DNA of 64,000 nt from Candidatus Woesearchaeota archaeon (GCA_016180235.1 JACPBQ010000002.1:153055-217054); one strand, 5' to 3'. Positions 41,986 through 50,356 are shown, counted from the first letter of the stretch. Made by a program: numbers and translations. The notes: a model not told the origin generated them from the sequence alone.

Positions 41986-42711
41986 ATGAAAAAAGATAGG
42001 ATGTATTCGGAACTTGCAAAATATTATGACTTAATTTACGGGTGGAAAGACTATGAAAAGGAATCCCAAAAAATTCATAATATCATAAAAAAATACAAAA
42101 AAACTTCTGGAAAAGATTTGTTGGATGTTGCATGCGGGACAGGTGGCCATATTCAATTTCTTAAGCATCATTATAGGATTGTCGGCATTGATTTGAACAA
42201 AGAGATGTTGGGCATTGCAAAGAAAAAATTTCCGAAAATAAAATTTGTTAAAGCAGATATGGCTGTTTTTGATTTGAAAAGGAGATTTGATATTATAATC
42301 TGCCTCTTTGGCTCTATCGGATATATGAAAACTTACAATAACCTGAAAAAAGCAGTTAATAACTTCTCAAAGCATTTAAATCCAGGCGGTCTGGTTTTAA
42401 TTGAGGATTTTGTGCCAAAGAAAGACTACAAAATTGGAATTCCATGGGCGAATTTTATTGATAAGCCAAATGTTAAAATTGCCCGTATGAACCTGAGCAA
42501 AAGGAGAGGAGATATTGCGATAGTGGATTTCCATTTTCTTATTGCAACAAAAAAAGGAGTTGAATATTTAAGGGATTATCATGAATTAGGGCTGTTCGAT
42601 ATTAACAAATTTCTAAGGATAATGAAAGAAAATAATTTTGAGGCTAAATATTTAAAAGATGGTCTTATGAATGGCAGAGGATTGTATATAGGAATTAAAT
42701 CTAGTAATTAA
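41986..42711 (+). CDS. Class I SAM-dependent methyltransferase
   Basis: A 241-aa protein. Motif I DLLDVACGTGG at 44-54, the acidic residue after strand 2 in IVGIDLNKEML, KADMAVF, and motif IV FDIIICLFGSIGYM, followed by LNPGGLVLIEDF. The N-terminal SELAKYYDLIYGWKDY is typical of the Methyltransf_25/11 group. Close relatives methylate small molecules or glycans; substrate unknown. The last 11 bases overlap the convergent gene at 42701. Start ATG 41986, about 30 bases after a TATA-like AATTATATAG. Confidence 0.85.
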   Translation: MKKDRMYSELAKYYDLIYGWKDYEKESQKIHNIIKKYKKTSGKDLLDVACGTGGHIQFLKHHYRIVGIDLNKEMLGIAKKKFPKIKFVKADMAVFDLKRRFDIIICLFGSIGYMKTYNNLKKAVNNFSKHLNPGGLVLIEDFVPKKDYKIGIPWANFIDKPNVKIARMNLSKRRGDIAIVDFHFLIATKKGVEYLRDYHELGLFDINKFLRIMKENNFEAKYLKDGLMNGRGLYIGIKSSN

Positions 42712-44575
42712 TCAGAATCTCCACATCTTTCCCGAAAATATCCTTCAGGTTCTCAAACATCGGCTGCTTTATGAAGACTTTTGCAGGTATTTCAACTGTG
42801 GCAAGCGCTTTCTCAAGCTCCTCCATGGAGCTTTTTTGTACAGTCCCCAGGCTTCCATCCTCTTTTATCCTTGCCCTGCTTATCTCCTTCTCCTCATGGT
42901 CAATGTCATGTATTATGAAAGCGTCCTTGTCCAGCAATATTATCTCCCCGTACCTGCTGCCGTGCTTTACCCTTATCTTTGCCCTTTCGAGCTCCCTTCC
43001 CCTCTTCCTCTGCATATACTCCACTAAAAACTTAATCAGCTCGTTTGAGTCTTTCTGCACCCTGTCAACCTCATTCTTCGTAAGCTTCTTTTCGTCATAA
43101 TCTTTCTTCGCCTGTATTATCTCATTCAGTATCCTCAGGAATTTTGCAGGTATCTTGCCCTGGCTTATGAGCTCATTCTCAAAAAGATTGACAACCTCTT
43201 CGTCCTGTATCTTCTCTATGCCCTCCATCCTCAGGACATCCCTTATTATAGTCACAATAGTCTCATAAATCTTCACCATATCCTGCTCTTCCTTGATCTT
43301 TTCTATCTGCGTGAAAAGCCTCTTTATCCTTTTTAGGTACTTGTCACTTTCATTCAGCATCTCGTCAATTTCCTTCCCGGTTATGTCTTTCTTCTCTCCA
43401 TGCTCTATTGCTTTTCTGGTGTCTATCACTCTTTCCAGGGTTTTTATGAACTTGTCCTCAAGCAATTTTTCTTTCTGTACAAAAATCTGCCTCATCAAAG
43501 CAGCAGTTTCTTTAGGTGCAGGTGGAGGCACGCCATGAAGCATCAGGGCAGCCTGGGACGGGGTTAAGATAGCATAATAGATGTCTTCCATGCCTATATC
43601 CTTTAATTTTAATTCCACTCTCTTAAGCATCTGCTCTCCGGAGCCCATGAACATGTCAATTGCTTCTGCACTTGGCTTTATCTTCCCCATCTTGAGGAGG
43701 TATTTCCACGGCATGAAAATCCCGCGGTCGTAAAATGGGACACCGTCCCTGAGCAAAGTGAATATTATCGGGTTTGCTTCCCTTAAGCTGTCCCAGAAAT
43801 CAGTCAGTATGTATACCTGGATGTTAAGCTTGTTTTTTATCCCTGTTAAGTCGCCTGCTTCAATTCCCATCCCTATGATTATTGCCCTTAGTTTATCCTT
43901 GAGCTCTGCCCTTGTCATCTTCTTGACATCGGTATCATCAATCACAATCCACACATCAATGTCAGATGTAGGGGTGGCTTTTCCCTGTACCAAAGATCCG
44001 GCAAGGACGTAGCTTATGATGTACTTCTCAAACTTCTTGAGCACCATTGTCTTGTGGACTTCCGCTATCTTGATAGCAGCTAACATGCCCCTGTCAAAAA
44101 TGGGCGCAGACATTGCTATCAGCTGCAGCATCTCATATTTTGCATCATAGCAGTTTTGCCACAATTCCGATAAAATAACTGTCTGGGGCACAAGATTCTT
44201 GTCGATTTCCTGCGCAATGTTGCCCATAATGGCTGTCAGCTTGTCTTTCAGCTCAAACTTGGACATCTTCCTGCTGTCAGAATCATCAACCAAAACCAGC
44301 ACATTTATTTTGTCTTTGTCTTCCGGCTTCTGCTCTTTCTGCTCTTCCGGCTTTGGCGGCGGCAATAAGGTTATGCCCGCAATATATTTGTCAAATTTCT
44401 CCAGGGCCTGTTTCTGGAACTTGTCCAGCTTTGTCTTTATCGCCTTTAATTTCTCCTGGACGTCTTTTGGCAGCTTGTCGAAAGCATCCTTTTCCTGCAT
44501 GGGTCCATCTTTATCTGTCTTCTGCTGCTCAGCCTTGTCATTTTTCTTCTCGTATTTCTTAGATTTCTTGGCCAT
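42701..44575 (-). CDS. Tandem nucleotidyltransferase domains with HEPN-like and helical regions
   Basis: A 624-aa protein. After a Lys/Glu/Asp-rich N-terminus (about 1-40), residues about 55-165 form a degenerate Pol-beta-type nucleotidyltransferase with only the 'NVLVLVDDSDSRKMSKFELKDKLTAI' half of the site and no GS. Residues about 175-300 repeat the fold with an intact AGSLVQG...SDIDVWIVIDD, the classic GSxxxG...DxD metal site. A helical HEPN-like part with MLKRVELKLKDIGMEDIYYAIL and a long coiled-coil region follow. A DPANN-conserved arrangement as I recall. Inferred: nucleotidylation of a protein or RNA, or a regulatory pseudoenzyme pair. The N-terminal ATG is at 44575. Confidence 0.7.
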   Translation of the reverse strand: MAKKSKKYEKKNDKAEQQKTDKDGPMQEKDAFDKLPKDVQEKLKAIKTKLDKFQKQALEKFDKYIAGITLLPPPKPEEQKEQKPEDKDKINVLVLVDDSDSRKMSKFELKDKLTAIMGNIAQEIDKNLVPQTVILSELWQNCYDAKYEMLQLIAMSAPIFDRGMLAAIKIAEVHKTMVLKKFEKYIISYVLAGSLVQGKATPTSDIDVWIVIDDTDVKKMTRAELKDKLRAIIIGMGIEAGDLTGIKNKLNIQVYILTDFWDSLREANPIIFTLLRDGVPFYDRGIFMPWKYLLKMGKIKPSAEAIDMFMGSGEQMLKRVELKLKDIGMEDIYYAILTPSQAALMLHGVPPPAPKETAALMRQIFVQKEKLLEDKFIKTLERVIDTRKAIEHGEKKDITGKEIDEMLNESDKYLKRIKRLFTQIEKIKEEQDMVKIYETIVTIIRDVLRMEGIEKIQDEEVVNLFENELISQGKIPAKFLRILNEIIQAKKDYDEKKLTKNEVDRVQKDSNELIKFLVEYMQRKRGRELERAKIRVKHGSRYGEIILLDKDAFIIHDIDHEEKEISRARIKEDGSLGTVQKSSMEELEKALATVEIPAKVFIKQPMFENLKDIFGKDVEILINY

Positions 44576-44615
44576 GCTAAAAAACCCCTGGTTTTTGCAT
44601 CCTGAAAATTAGTGG

Positions 44616-44689
44616 ATTGCGAGCGGGTTCGCAAAAATGTGAAATGGCGAGCGATGCTCTAAAAAAACCGAGCCTCGCATCTCGCAAAT
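44616..44689. repeat. GCGAG-rich dispersed intergenic element, copy 4
   Basis: Bounded by the inverted 7-mers TTGCGAG (44617-44623) and CTCGCAA (44681-44687), the mirror of copy 3. Inside lies GGCGAGCGATG (44646-44656), identical to copy 2, and CCGAGCCTCGCA. This is the best-delimited copy. Confidence 0.55.
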
Positions 44690-44962
44690 TTTCATGATGT
44701 TTGCTGATTTTTGTGTTTTTTGTATTGTATTTAAAGCTTTTGGCTCTTTAATAAAAATATTTATAAATGAGTCTGTTTCCGTATATATAACGGGGGCGTA
44801 AATAATTAATCATCAATAACCCCCTTATGTTTAGAAAATCTAACAAAATTATTAAAAATATAGGTTTTCTATTATAATATGCAAAAATATCAGGAAAATA
44901 GCAGGACTGAATGACTTATTCTTGGTTTAGGTAGCTATAACTCTGAAAACCTAGTGGTCAAA
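44690..44962 (+). promoter_or_regulatory. Gene-free leader region before aRF1
   Basis: Part of a 387-base gap. It contains a TATA-like AATATTTATAAATG (about 44756-44769), a hairpin GGGGG...CCCCC (about 44792-44825) and a perfect 8-bp inverted repeat AGGTTTTC/GAAAACCT (about 44862 and 44945), the last immediately before the aRF1 start. No ORF seen. A structured leader is possible. Confidence 0.35.
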
Positions 44963-46060
44963 ATGAGCATAACAGAAAAGCAAAAACACCAGCTGAAAAA
45001 GCTGATTAAGGAGCTTGAGCTGTATAAAGGCAGGCATACAGAATTGGTCAGCGTGTATGTTCCGCAGGATTATGACATTGTGAAGATCATAAATCATCTT
45101 GACCAGGAAAAGGGGACAGCTACAAACATAAAATCAGCTTCTACAAGAAAGAATGTCACAGATGCACTGGAGAGGATGATTCAGCACTTGCGCCTGTTCA
45201 AAAGGACGCCTCAAAACGGCCTTGCTGTTTTCTCAGGAAATGTTGCGGAGAGGGAAGGCCAGCAGGATTTCAAGGTTTGGAGCATTGAGCCTCCTATCCC
45301 GCTAAAAACCAGAATATACAGGTGCGACAAGGAATTTGTCCTTGACCTTTTGAGGGACATGATGGAAACCAAGGAAGTTTATGGCCTGGTCATAGTGGAC
45401 AGGAGGGACGCTATAATAGCCCATCTCAAGGGGAAAACAATAATTCCCTTGCTGAAGACCCATTCTGAAGTTCCGGGAAAGACAAGGGCAGGTGGCCAAA
45501 GCGCAGCAAGATTCGAGAGGCTGAGGGAAGGCGCCAAAATAGACCATTTCAAGAAAGTGGCTGAATACCTGAAAGAGAAGTTCCTCGGAGACAAAAATCT
45601 GAAGGGAATAATTGTTGGGGGCCCAGGGCCGACAAAGTACGATTTCATTGACTCAGGCTACATAACAGCTGAAGTCAGGAACAAGGTAATAGCGATAAAG
45701 GATTTGAGCTATACCGGTGAATTCGGCCTGCAGGAGCTTCTGGAAAAAAGCGGGGATGTTCTTGCAGAAGAAAGCGTGATAGAGGAAAAGAAGATAGTTG
45801 GCAGATTTTTTGAGCTTCTTTCGACAAAGCCTGGAATGGTGGCTTACGGAGTGGAAGAGGTCATGAAAAACCTGAAGATGGGGACTGTTGACGTTTTATT
45901 AATCTCAGAAACCCTGGAAGACGCGAAGATTGAGGAATTTGAAAAGGAAGCTGCAAAAGTAGGGACAGAAGTGAAGATAATCTCCACAGAGACAAGGGAA
46001 GGCGCCCAGCTTACGGAAATAGGCAAAGCTGCCTCTATTTTAAGGTATGAGGTGAAGTGA
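44963..46060 (+). CDS. prf1: Peptide chain release factor aRF1 (short C domain)
   Basis: A 365-aa archaeal eRF1 family protein that reads stop codons and triggers peptide release. NIKS (residues 55-58) in the N domain recognises the stop codon; RAGGQSAARF (GGQ 177-179) in the M domain enters the peptidyl-transferase centre. Start ATG 44963 was chosen over the GTG at 44954 because MSITEKQKHQ matches the family N-terminus. The usual length is about 410-420 aa. Here the C domain runs from LLISETLEDAK directly to IISTETREGAQL and lacks the zinc-binding minidomain. Its TGA overlaps the start of the peptidase gene. Confidence 0.9.
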   Translation: MSITEKQKHQLKKLIKELELYKGRHTELVSVYVPQDYDIVKIINHLDQEKGTATNIKSASTRKNVTDALERMIQHLRLFKRTPQNGLAVFSGNVAEREGQQDFKVWSIEPPIPLKTRIYRCDKEFVLDLLRDMMETKEVYGLVIVDRRDAIIAHLKGKTIIPLLKTHSEVPGKTRAGGQSAARFERLREGAKIDHFKKVAEYLKEKFLGDKNLKGIIVGGPGPTKYDFIDSGYITAEVRNKVIAIKDLSYTGEFGLQELLEKSGDVLAEESVIEEKKIVGRFFELLSTKPGMVAYGVEEVMKNLKMGTVDVLLISETLEDAKIEEFEKEAAKVGTEVKIISTETREGAQLTEIGKAASILRYEVK

Positions 46061-46719
46061 TGTCAATAATAAATGACGCGTTTGAGGACCTGTTTCCCGA
46101 AAAAAGTTTTGAGGATTTTAATTTCAGGGTGAATTATAATGACCGCTTCAAGCCGTATAATGCCAACGTGAAATACACAGGAAATTCTTTTGTCTTTAAT
46201 TTGAGCAAAAAATGGAAAAATGTAAGCCGTGAGATTCAGATTGGATTGATGCAGGAGCTGCTGCTGAAGGCCTTCAAGGAAAAAAAAAGCACGTTTAACA
46301 TTGACCTTTACAATAGCTTCATGAAAAAGATCCATATAGCCGCTCCAAAGACAAGAATAGACTCTTTTCTTGAGGAGTCTTTCGACAGGGTAAATGAAAA
46401 ATATTTTCTTGGGATGGTTGAGAAGACAAATCTGGTGTGGCACAATTCCATAAGAAGGCTCGGGAGCTATGAGTACGGCTCTGACACGATTTCGATAAGC
46501 AAAGTTCTGGAAAAGGACCTTGATGCGCTGGACTATGTGATGCACCATGAGATGCTGCACAAAAAATTGAAGTTCGACAGCAGCAACGGAAGCTGCAGGC
46601 ACCACACAAAAGCCTTCAGGGAGATGGAAAAGAGGTTTGAGAACAGCCAACAGATGGAAGAAAGGCTGAAAAGCATTGCTAGGCACGGGATAAGAAGGAG
46701 ATTTCTCCTTTTTGGCTAG
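46060..46719 (+). CDS. SprT/DUF45-like zinc metallopeptidase
   Basis: A 219-aa protein. HHEMLHKKL (HExxH near 163-167) followed by 'CRHHTKAFREMEKRF' about 15 residues later is the SprT/YgjP-type zincin pattern, with the third His supplied by HHTKAF. The N-terminal half is basic and helical with no membrane segment, so it is probably a cytoplasmic protease; SprT relatives degrade DNA-protein crosslinks. Start ATG 46060 (TGATG overlap with prf1), with GAGGTGA upstream; the GTG at 46057 would add one residue. Co-transcription with aRF1 is likely but the functional link is unclear. Confidence 0.75.
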   Translation: MSIINDAFEDLFPEKSFEDFNFRVNYNDRFKPYNANVKYTGNSFVFNLSKKWKNVSREIQIGLMQELLLKAFKEKKSTFNIDLYNSFMKKIHIAAPKTRIDSFLEESFDRVNEKYFLGMVEKTNLVWHNSIRRLGSYEYGSDTISISKVLEKDLDALDYVMHHEMLHKKLKFDSSNGSCRHHTKAFREMEKRFENSQQMEERLKSIARHGIRRRFLLFG

Positions 46720-46725
46720 GAAACA

Positions 46726-46733
46726 TTTAAATA
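46726..46733 (+). promoter_or_regulatory. TATA box of the histone gene
   Basis: TTTAAATA after a purine-rich GGAAACA BRE. It is 39 bases before ATG 46772, with GGTGAT (46763-46768) as ribosome binding site. Confidence 0.5.
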
Positions 46734-46771
46734 TAGCCCTGTTTTTTTCAGATATATTATTTGGTGATTAA

Positions 46772-46981
46772 ATGGGCTCAAAGATTCTTCCTTTAGCTGC
46801 AATGGAAAAAGTGCTTAAGAAGTGCGGCGCTGACCGCGTTTCGGACAAGGCAAAAATAGCTTTAAAGGCGGTTGTCGAGGAAATTGCAGACCGGATAGCT
46901 GTAAAGGCAATACAGCTTGCCGTCCACGCAGGAAGGAAGACCATAAAGGCAAGGGATGTCAAGCTGGCAGCTAAAAGCTAG
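46772..46981 (+). CDS. Archaeal histone
   Basis: A 69-aa HMf-type histone consisting only of the histone fold. It has ILPLAAMEKVLKKCGADRVS (helix 1), DKAKIALKAVVEEIADRIAVKA (helix 2) and VHAGRKTIKARDVKLAAKS (loop and helix 3). The RKT and RVS loop elements that contact DNA, and the Asp/Arg pair of the fold, are present. It forms dimers and longer multimers wrapping DNA. It has its own TATA box and is followed by aIF5A. A single-fold length without tail is normal for archaea. Confidence 0.95.
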   Translation: MGSKILPLAAMEKVLKKCGADRVSDKAKIALKAVVEEIADRIAVKAIQLAVHAGRKTIKARDVKLAAKS

Positions 46982-47040
46982 TTAAGTTTATAAGGCATGT
47001 ATCGGGCTATTGTCTTAAGTTTCTGCAAAAAAGTGATATT

Positions 47041-47433
47041 ATGGCAACAAAGTTGGAGTCTGTTGGAAATTTGCAAAAAGGCAGCTATATAGTATTGGAA
47101 GGCGCTGCCTGCCGTGTTGTTGACACACAGGTCTCAAGGCCAGGAAAGCACGGCCATGCAAAGGTAAGGCTGACAGCTGTTGGGATTGTAGATCAAAAAA
47201 AAAGGGTTGTTGTCATGCCGGGCCATGATAATGTTGAAGTTCCTATAATAGAGAAAAAGACAGCGCAGGTCCTGTCTATGCAGGGAGATACAGCAAACGT
47301 GATGGACTCTGAAACATATGAGACATTTGACCTGAAGATACCCGAGGAGTTAAAAGGGCAGGTTGCGGAAGGGATAAGTGTCCTTTACTGGGTTGTATTG
47401 ACCGATAAAGTCATGAAGCAGGTAAAGGGTTAG
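47041..47433 (+). CDS. eif5A: Translation factor aIF5A
   Basis: A 130-aa protein with an N-terminal SH3-like domain carrying the hypusination loop SRPGKHGHAK (Lys36) and a C-terminal OB fold. It promotes peptide-bond formation at stalling sequences and depends on deoxyhypusine synthase, which is not in this window. Length and key residues are normal. Transcribed on its own or with the histone gene 60 bases upstream; a TATA-like GTTTATAAGG is in the gap (about 46986-46995). Confidence 0.95.
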   Translation: MATKLESVGNLQKGSYIVLEGAACRVVDTQVSRPGKHGHAKVRLTAVGIVDQKKRVVVMPGHDNVEVPIIEKKTAQVLSMQGDTANVMDSETYETFDLKIPEELKGQVAEGISVLYWVVLTDKVMKQVKG

Positions 47434-47507
47434 TAACATTAAAGCTTATAAATACAATAGCAGTTTTCCGGTTTATAATAATTATTTTTTCAATGGTTTT
47501 TGTAAAA

Positions 47508-47580
47508 CACGAAAAAATCAAAGATTTTTTGTGTCCTGGAAATTTAAATTTCCATGAAACCCAGAAAATTGAAAATTTTC
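47508..47580 (+). promoter_or_regulatory. Three consecutive hairpins in the leader of the L40e operon
   Basis: Stem 1: CACGAAAAAATC/GATTTTTTGTG (47508-47533, one bulged G). Stem 2: TGGAAATTTAAATTTCCA (47537-47554), a perfect 18-bp palindrome. Stem 3: GAAAATT-GAA-AATTTTC (47564-47580). A TATA-like TTATAAATA at 47446-47454 would start a transcript with about 190 bases of leader containing all three. Possibly a regulatory leader for the ribosomal protein gene, or terminators of aIF5A. Confidence 0.45.
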
Positions 47581-47662
47581 GTTGCCGAACGAGCTAAAAT
47601 TTGCATGAAAAAAACAACAAACAAACAATTGGGAATCATAAGATAAAAAAGGATTGAATAAC

Positions 47663-47824
47663 ATGGTTAAGTTCGCGGAAGCCGATGCAAGGAAATTCAG
47701 GAGCATTTTTGTCTGCAAGAACTGCAGCACTAAAATAAGGGCCAACAACATGAAGATCATACAGGGCAGGATAAAATGCAGAAGGTGCAAAAGCAATAAA
47801 TTCCGCTCTGTAAGGAAGAAGTAA
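47663..47824 (+). CDS. rpl40e: Ribosomal protein L40e
   Basis: A 53-aa very basic zinc-binding protein: CKNCSTKIRANN, then IKCRRCKSNKFRSVRKK. The Cys pairs and length match archaeal L40e, a large-subunit protein near the factor-binding region. It ends two bases before the ATG of the site-2 protease gene, so the two share a message. Confidence 0.9.
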   Translation: MVKFAEADARKFRSIFVCKNCSTKIRANNMKIIQGRIKCRRCKSNKFRSVRKK

Positions 47825-47826
47825 AA

Positions 47827-49008
47827 ATGAGTTTTGACTTCCAGGCAATAGCGGCAGTTGTTTTTTTGATTCTATTGTCAGCTTATGTTTTTCTGAGCAG
47901 GAAAAAATTGACTACTCATGGCATTTTCCCGCTGTTTTACTTCTCAATGTACAAGACCAGGATTGGTTTGAGATTCATGGATAAGTTGGCAGGGAAATTT
48001 AACAAAACCATGAAGTTTCTGGGCTATGCGGGAATTTTAGTTGGTTTCCTGGGGATGGTTTTGCTGTCGTTCTCTTTGCTGCAGAACCTGTATAATCTTA
48101 TTGTGGCGCCGGAAGCGCAGCCTGGCGTTGGCCTGGTGCTGCCATTCAAGGTAAAGGGCGCTTTTTTCGTTCCGTTCTTTTACTGGATAATCTCAATCTT
48201 TATAATTGCATTAGTCCATGAATATGCGCATGGCGTCATAGCCCGCGCCCATAAGATTAAGGTCAAGTCAAGCGGCTTTGCTTTTTTAGGGGTCTTAATA
48301 CCGATAATTCCTGCTGCATTTGTCGAGCCTGACGAAAAGATATTGAGAAAAAGGCCGCATAAGCAGCAGCTCAGCATTTTTGCCGCAGGTCCGTTCTCCA
48401 ATATAATCCTGGCATTTATTGTGCTGGGCCTTTCAGCTTTTATTTTGTCTCCGGTAGTGGATAATATGATGGAATACAGCGGAGTCGAGATAACGGGATT
48501 CATCGAAGGCAATTATCCTGCACAGGCATCCGGGATTGCGAAAGGCGAGATTGTAAAAAGCATAAATGGTAATGAAATAAGGAAACTGGATGATTTTTCG
48601 CAGATATTAAAGGAAAAAAATCCCGGGAATGCAATAAGGCTGCAGACTGACAAAGGCACATATAACATAAAGCTTGGAAAAAATCCTGAGGACGAGAGCC
48701 TGGCTTATCTTGGTGTCTATGTGCAGCAGGACTCATCAGTCAGGCAGTCATTCAGGGATAAATACGGCAACTTTGTCCCTGCAGCAATAATATGGATTGC
48801 CGGGTTGTTTGGCTGGCTGGTAATCCTCAATTTGGGCATTGGCCTTTTTAACCTGGTCCCTATCGGCCCATTGGATGGCGGCAGGATGATGCAGTTGGTT
48901 TTGCACAGGTTTTTTGAGAGTAAAAAGGCAGACAAGGTATGGTATTATGTCAGCATGGTCTTCCTGCTTATTGTTGTGGCCAATATAGGGGCAGCATTTA
49001 TCAAGTAA
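47827..49008 (+). CDS. Site-2 protease family intramembrane metalloprotease (M50) with PDZ domain
   Basis: A 393-aa polytopic membrane protein. Zinc ligands are HEYAH (131-135) in one membrane helix and Asp350 in NLVPIGPLDGGRM. A PDZ domain lies between (about 222-305: VEITGFIEGNYPAQASGIAKGEIVKSINGNEI). At least five hydrophobic helices. Family members cleave transmembrane anchors of regulators or signal peptides. An upstream sheddase or anti-sigma-like partner is not evident here. It is co-transcribed with L40e. An attractive inferred role is processing of the abundant membrane-anchored surface proteins. Confidence 0.9.
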   Translation: MSFDFQAIAAVVFLILLSAYVFLSRKKLTTHGIFPLFYFSMYKTRIGLRFMDKLAGKFNKTMKFLGYAGILVGFLGMVLLSFSLLQNLYNLIVAPEAQPGVGLVLPFKVKGAFFVPFFYWIISIFIIALVHEYAHGVIARAHKIKVKSSGFAFLGVLIPIIPAAFVEPDEKILRKRPHKQQLSIFAAGPFSNIILAFIVLGLSAFILSPVVDNMMEYSGVEITGFIEGNYPAQASGIAKGEIVKSINGNEIRKLDDFSQILKEKNPGNAIRLQTDKGTYNIKLGKNPEDESLAYLGVYVQQDSSVRQSFRDKYGNFVPAAIIWIAGLFGWLVILNLGIGLFNLVPIGPLDGGRMMQLVLHRFFESKKADKVWYYVSMVFLLIVVANIGAAFIK

Positions 49009-49043
49009 ATTTTTAAGCAGCTGTTATTTCTGGGATAAACATA

Positions 49044-49772
49044 ATGGAGATAATACTTATAGAGCCGAGAAAACAGGAGAATCTTGGAGCTGTAGCAAGG
49101 GCAATGAAGAATTTTGACTTTGAAAATCTGATACTGATAAATCCAAAATGCAAAATAGGGGTAAAGGCAAGGAAAGTGGCAAAGCACGCCAACGACATTC
49201 TTGACAGGGCAAAAATAAAAAAATCTGGTTATCTGAAAAATTATGATTATTTGGTTGGAACAACCGCCATTCTAGGCACGGACTACAACATTCCAAGGAA
49301 TGCAATAAGCATTGAGCAGTTAGGCAATAAATTATCAAAAATAATAAAGAGAAAAAATGCCGTTAATAAAAAAACAAAAAGTAATAAGGATTTAAGAATT
49401 GGCTTGCTGATCGGAAGGGAGACCATCGGCCTGAAGAATGAAGAGATTGACTTATGCGATATCCTCGCTACCATACCCTCATCTAAAAAATATCCGACAT
49501 TGAATATAAGCCACTCTGCGGCAATAATGCTGTATGAGCTTTTTAGGGAAATAAGCGCTGAAAAGTCGAATTCCCGCATCAATTTCGCGGCAAAAAAAGA
49601 CAAGGAGATTATTCAAGAATACATCAATAAAATACTGGACAAATTAGAGTTTTCGGCAAAAGAAAAAAAAGAAACGCAGAAAAAAGTATGGAAAAGGGTT
49701 ATCGGCAAGGCCATGCTGACAAAAAGGGAAGCTTTTTCTGTCATGGGATTCCTTAGAAAATTGATAAAATAA
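49044..49772 (+). CDS. trmJ: tRNA (cytidine/uridine-2'-O)-methyltransferase TrmJ
   Basis: A 242-aa SPOUT (trefoil-knot) RNA methyltransferase. Conserved motifs are 'EPRKQENLGAVARAMKNF' at the N-terminus, 'LLIGRETIGLKNEEIDLCDILATIP' (motif 2) and 'YPTLNISHSAAIMLYE' (motif 3), which form the knot and bind SAM. It methylates position 32 in the anticodon loop in characterised archaeal and bacterial members. The basic linker KIIKRKNAVNKKTKSNK is longer than usual and probably binds RNA. It is separated from the protease by 35 bases with a TATA-like AAATTTTTAAG. Confidence 0.85.
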   Translation: MEIILIEPRKQENLGAVARAMKNFDFENLILINPKCKIGVKARKVAKHANDILDRAKIKKSGYLKNYDYLVGTTAILGTDYNIPRNAISIEQLGNKLSKIIKRKNAVNKKTKSNKDLRIGLLIGRETIGLKNEEIDLCDILATIPSSKKYPTLNISHSAAIMLYELFREISAEKSNSRINFAAKKDKEIIQEYINKILDKLEFSAKEKKETQKKVWKRVIGKAMLTKREAFSVMGFLRKLIK

Positions 49773-49807
49773 CAACATTTATAAAAAATAATTAACAAAA
49801 ATATTGC

Positions 49808-50356
49808 ATGGCAGACATATTGGCGGAAATCCTTAATGGATTTAGCGAAATTCTTTCATCTTTTGCAAAAGACCCTTCCATCTGGTGGCTCCTCGCCCCT
49901 ATATTGTTATTCTGGCTTATAATCGAAGTTTATTTTGGGAGGTACAAAAAAGAAAAGCTCGGATGGAATACCGCACTGGGAAACGGCTTGAGCATGTTCT
50001 GGATTGTGGTGATAAGCCTGAAATCGCTTTTTGATGAAGCTCTTGGCTTGTTCAGCATAGATAAGCTTATTTTTGTTGTCTTTATCGCCATTTACTCAAT
50101 TTTTATCATATTTGTCTCCTTTACCCATAAGCTGAAGGAAAATATATTTTTCCTTGTCTCTTCTCCCACAGTTATTTACTATCTTTCTGCAATAGCCATT
50201 TTATGGATTAATGATCTTCTTGCAATTACTTTATGGGTTATTATAGATTTAGTAATTCTTTATATCATAATATCAGTCCTTGAGGCGATACTGAGAAAGC
50301 TTATTCCTACTGCTCCTGCAGCAGAGCATGCAGAAATGCAGCTTGGAAGGGTTTGA
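49808..50356 (+). CDS. Four-helix membrane protein before cassette D
   Basis: A 182-aa hydrophobic protein. A short amphipathic N-terminus (ADILAEILNGFSEILSSF) is followed by four or five helices (about 27-44, 60-75, 84-105, 116-160). It ends in a Ala/Glu tail (PAAEHAEMQLGRV). A TATA box TTTATAAAA at 49778-49786 is about 25 bases upstream. No motif recognised. It lies 44 bases before the class III protein gene of cassette D and may be its membrane partner, by analogy with the six-helix proteins of cassettes B and C. Confidence 0.65.
   Translation: MADILAEILNGFSEILSSFAKDPSIWWLLAPILLFWLIIEVYFGRYKKEKLGWNTALGNGLSMFWIVVISLKSLFDEALGLFSIDKLIFVVFIAIYSIFIIFVSFTHKLKENIFFLVSSPTVIYYLSAIAILWINDLLAITLWVIIDLVILYIIISVLEAILRKLIPTAPAAEHAEMQLGRV

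Noticed and set aside
46063..46686. 207-codon minus-strand frame over the HExxH peptidase
   Set aside because: The plus-strand gene has HExxH, a good ribosome binding site and coupling to aRF1; the antisense frame has no motif.
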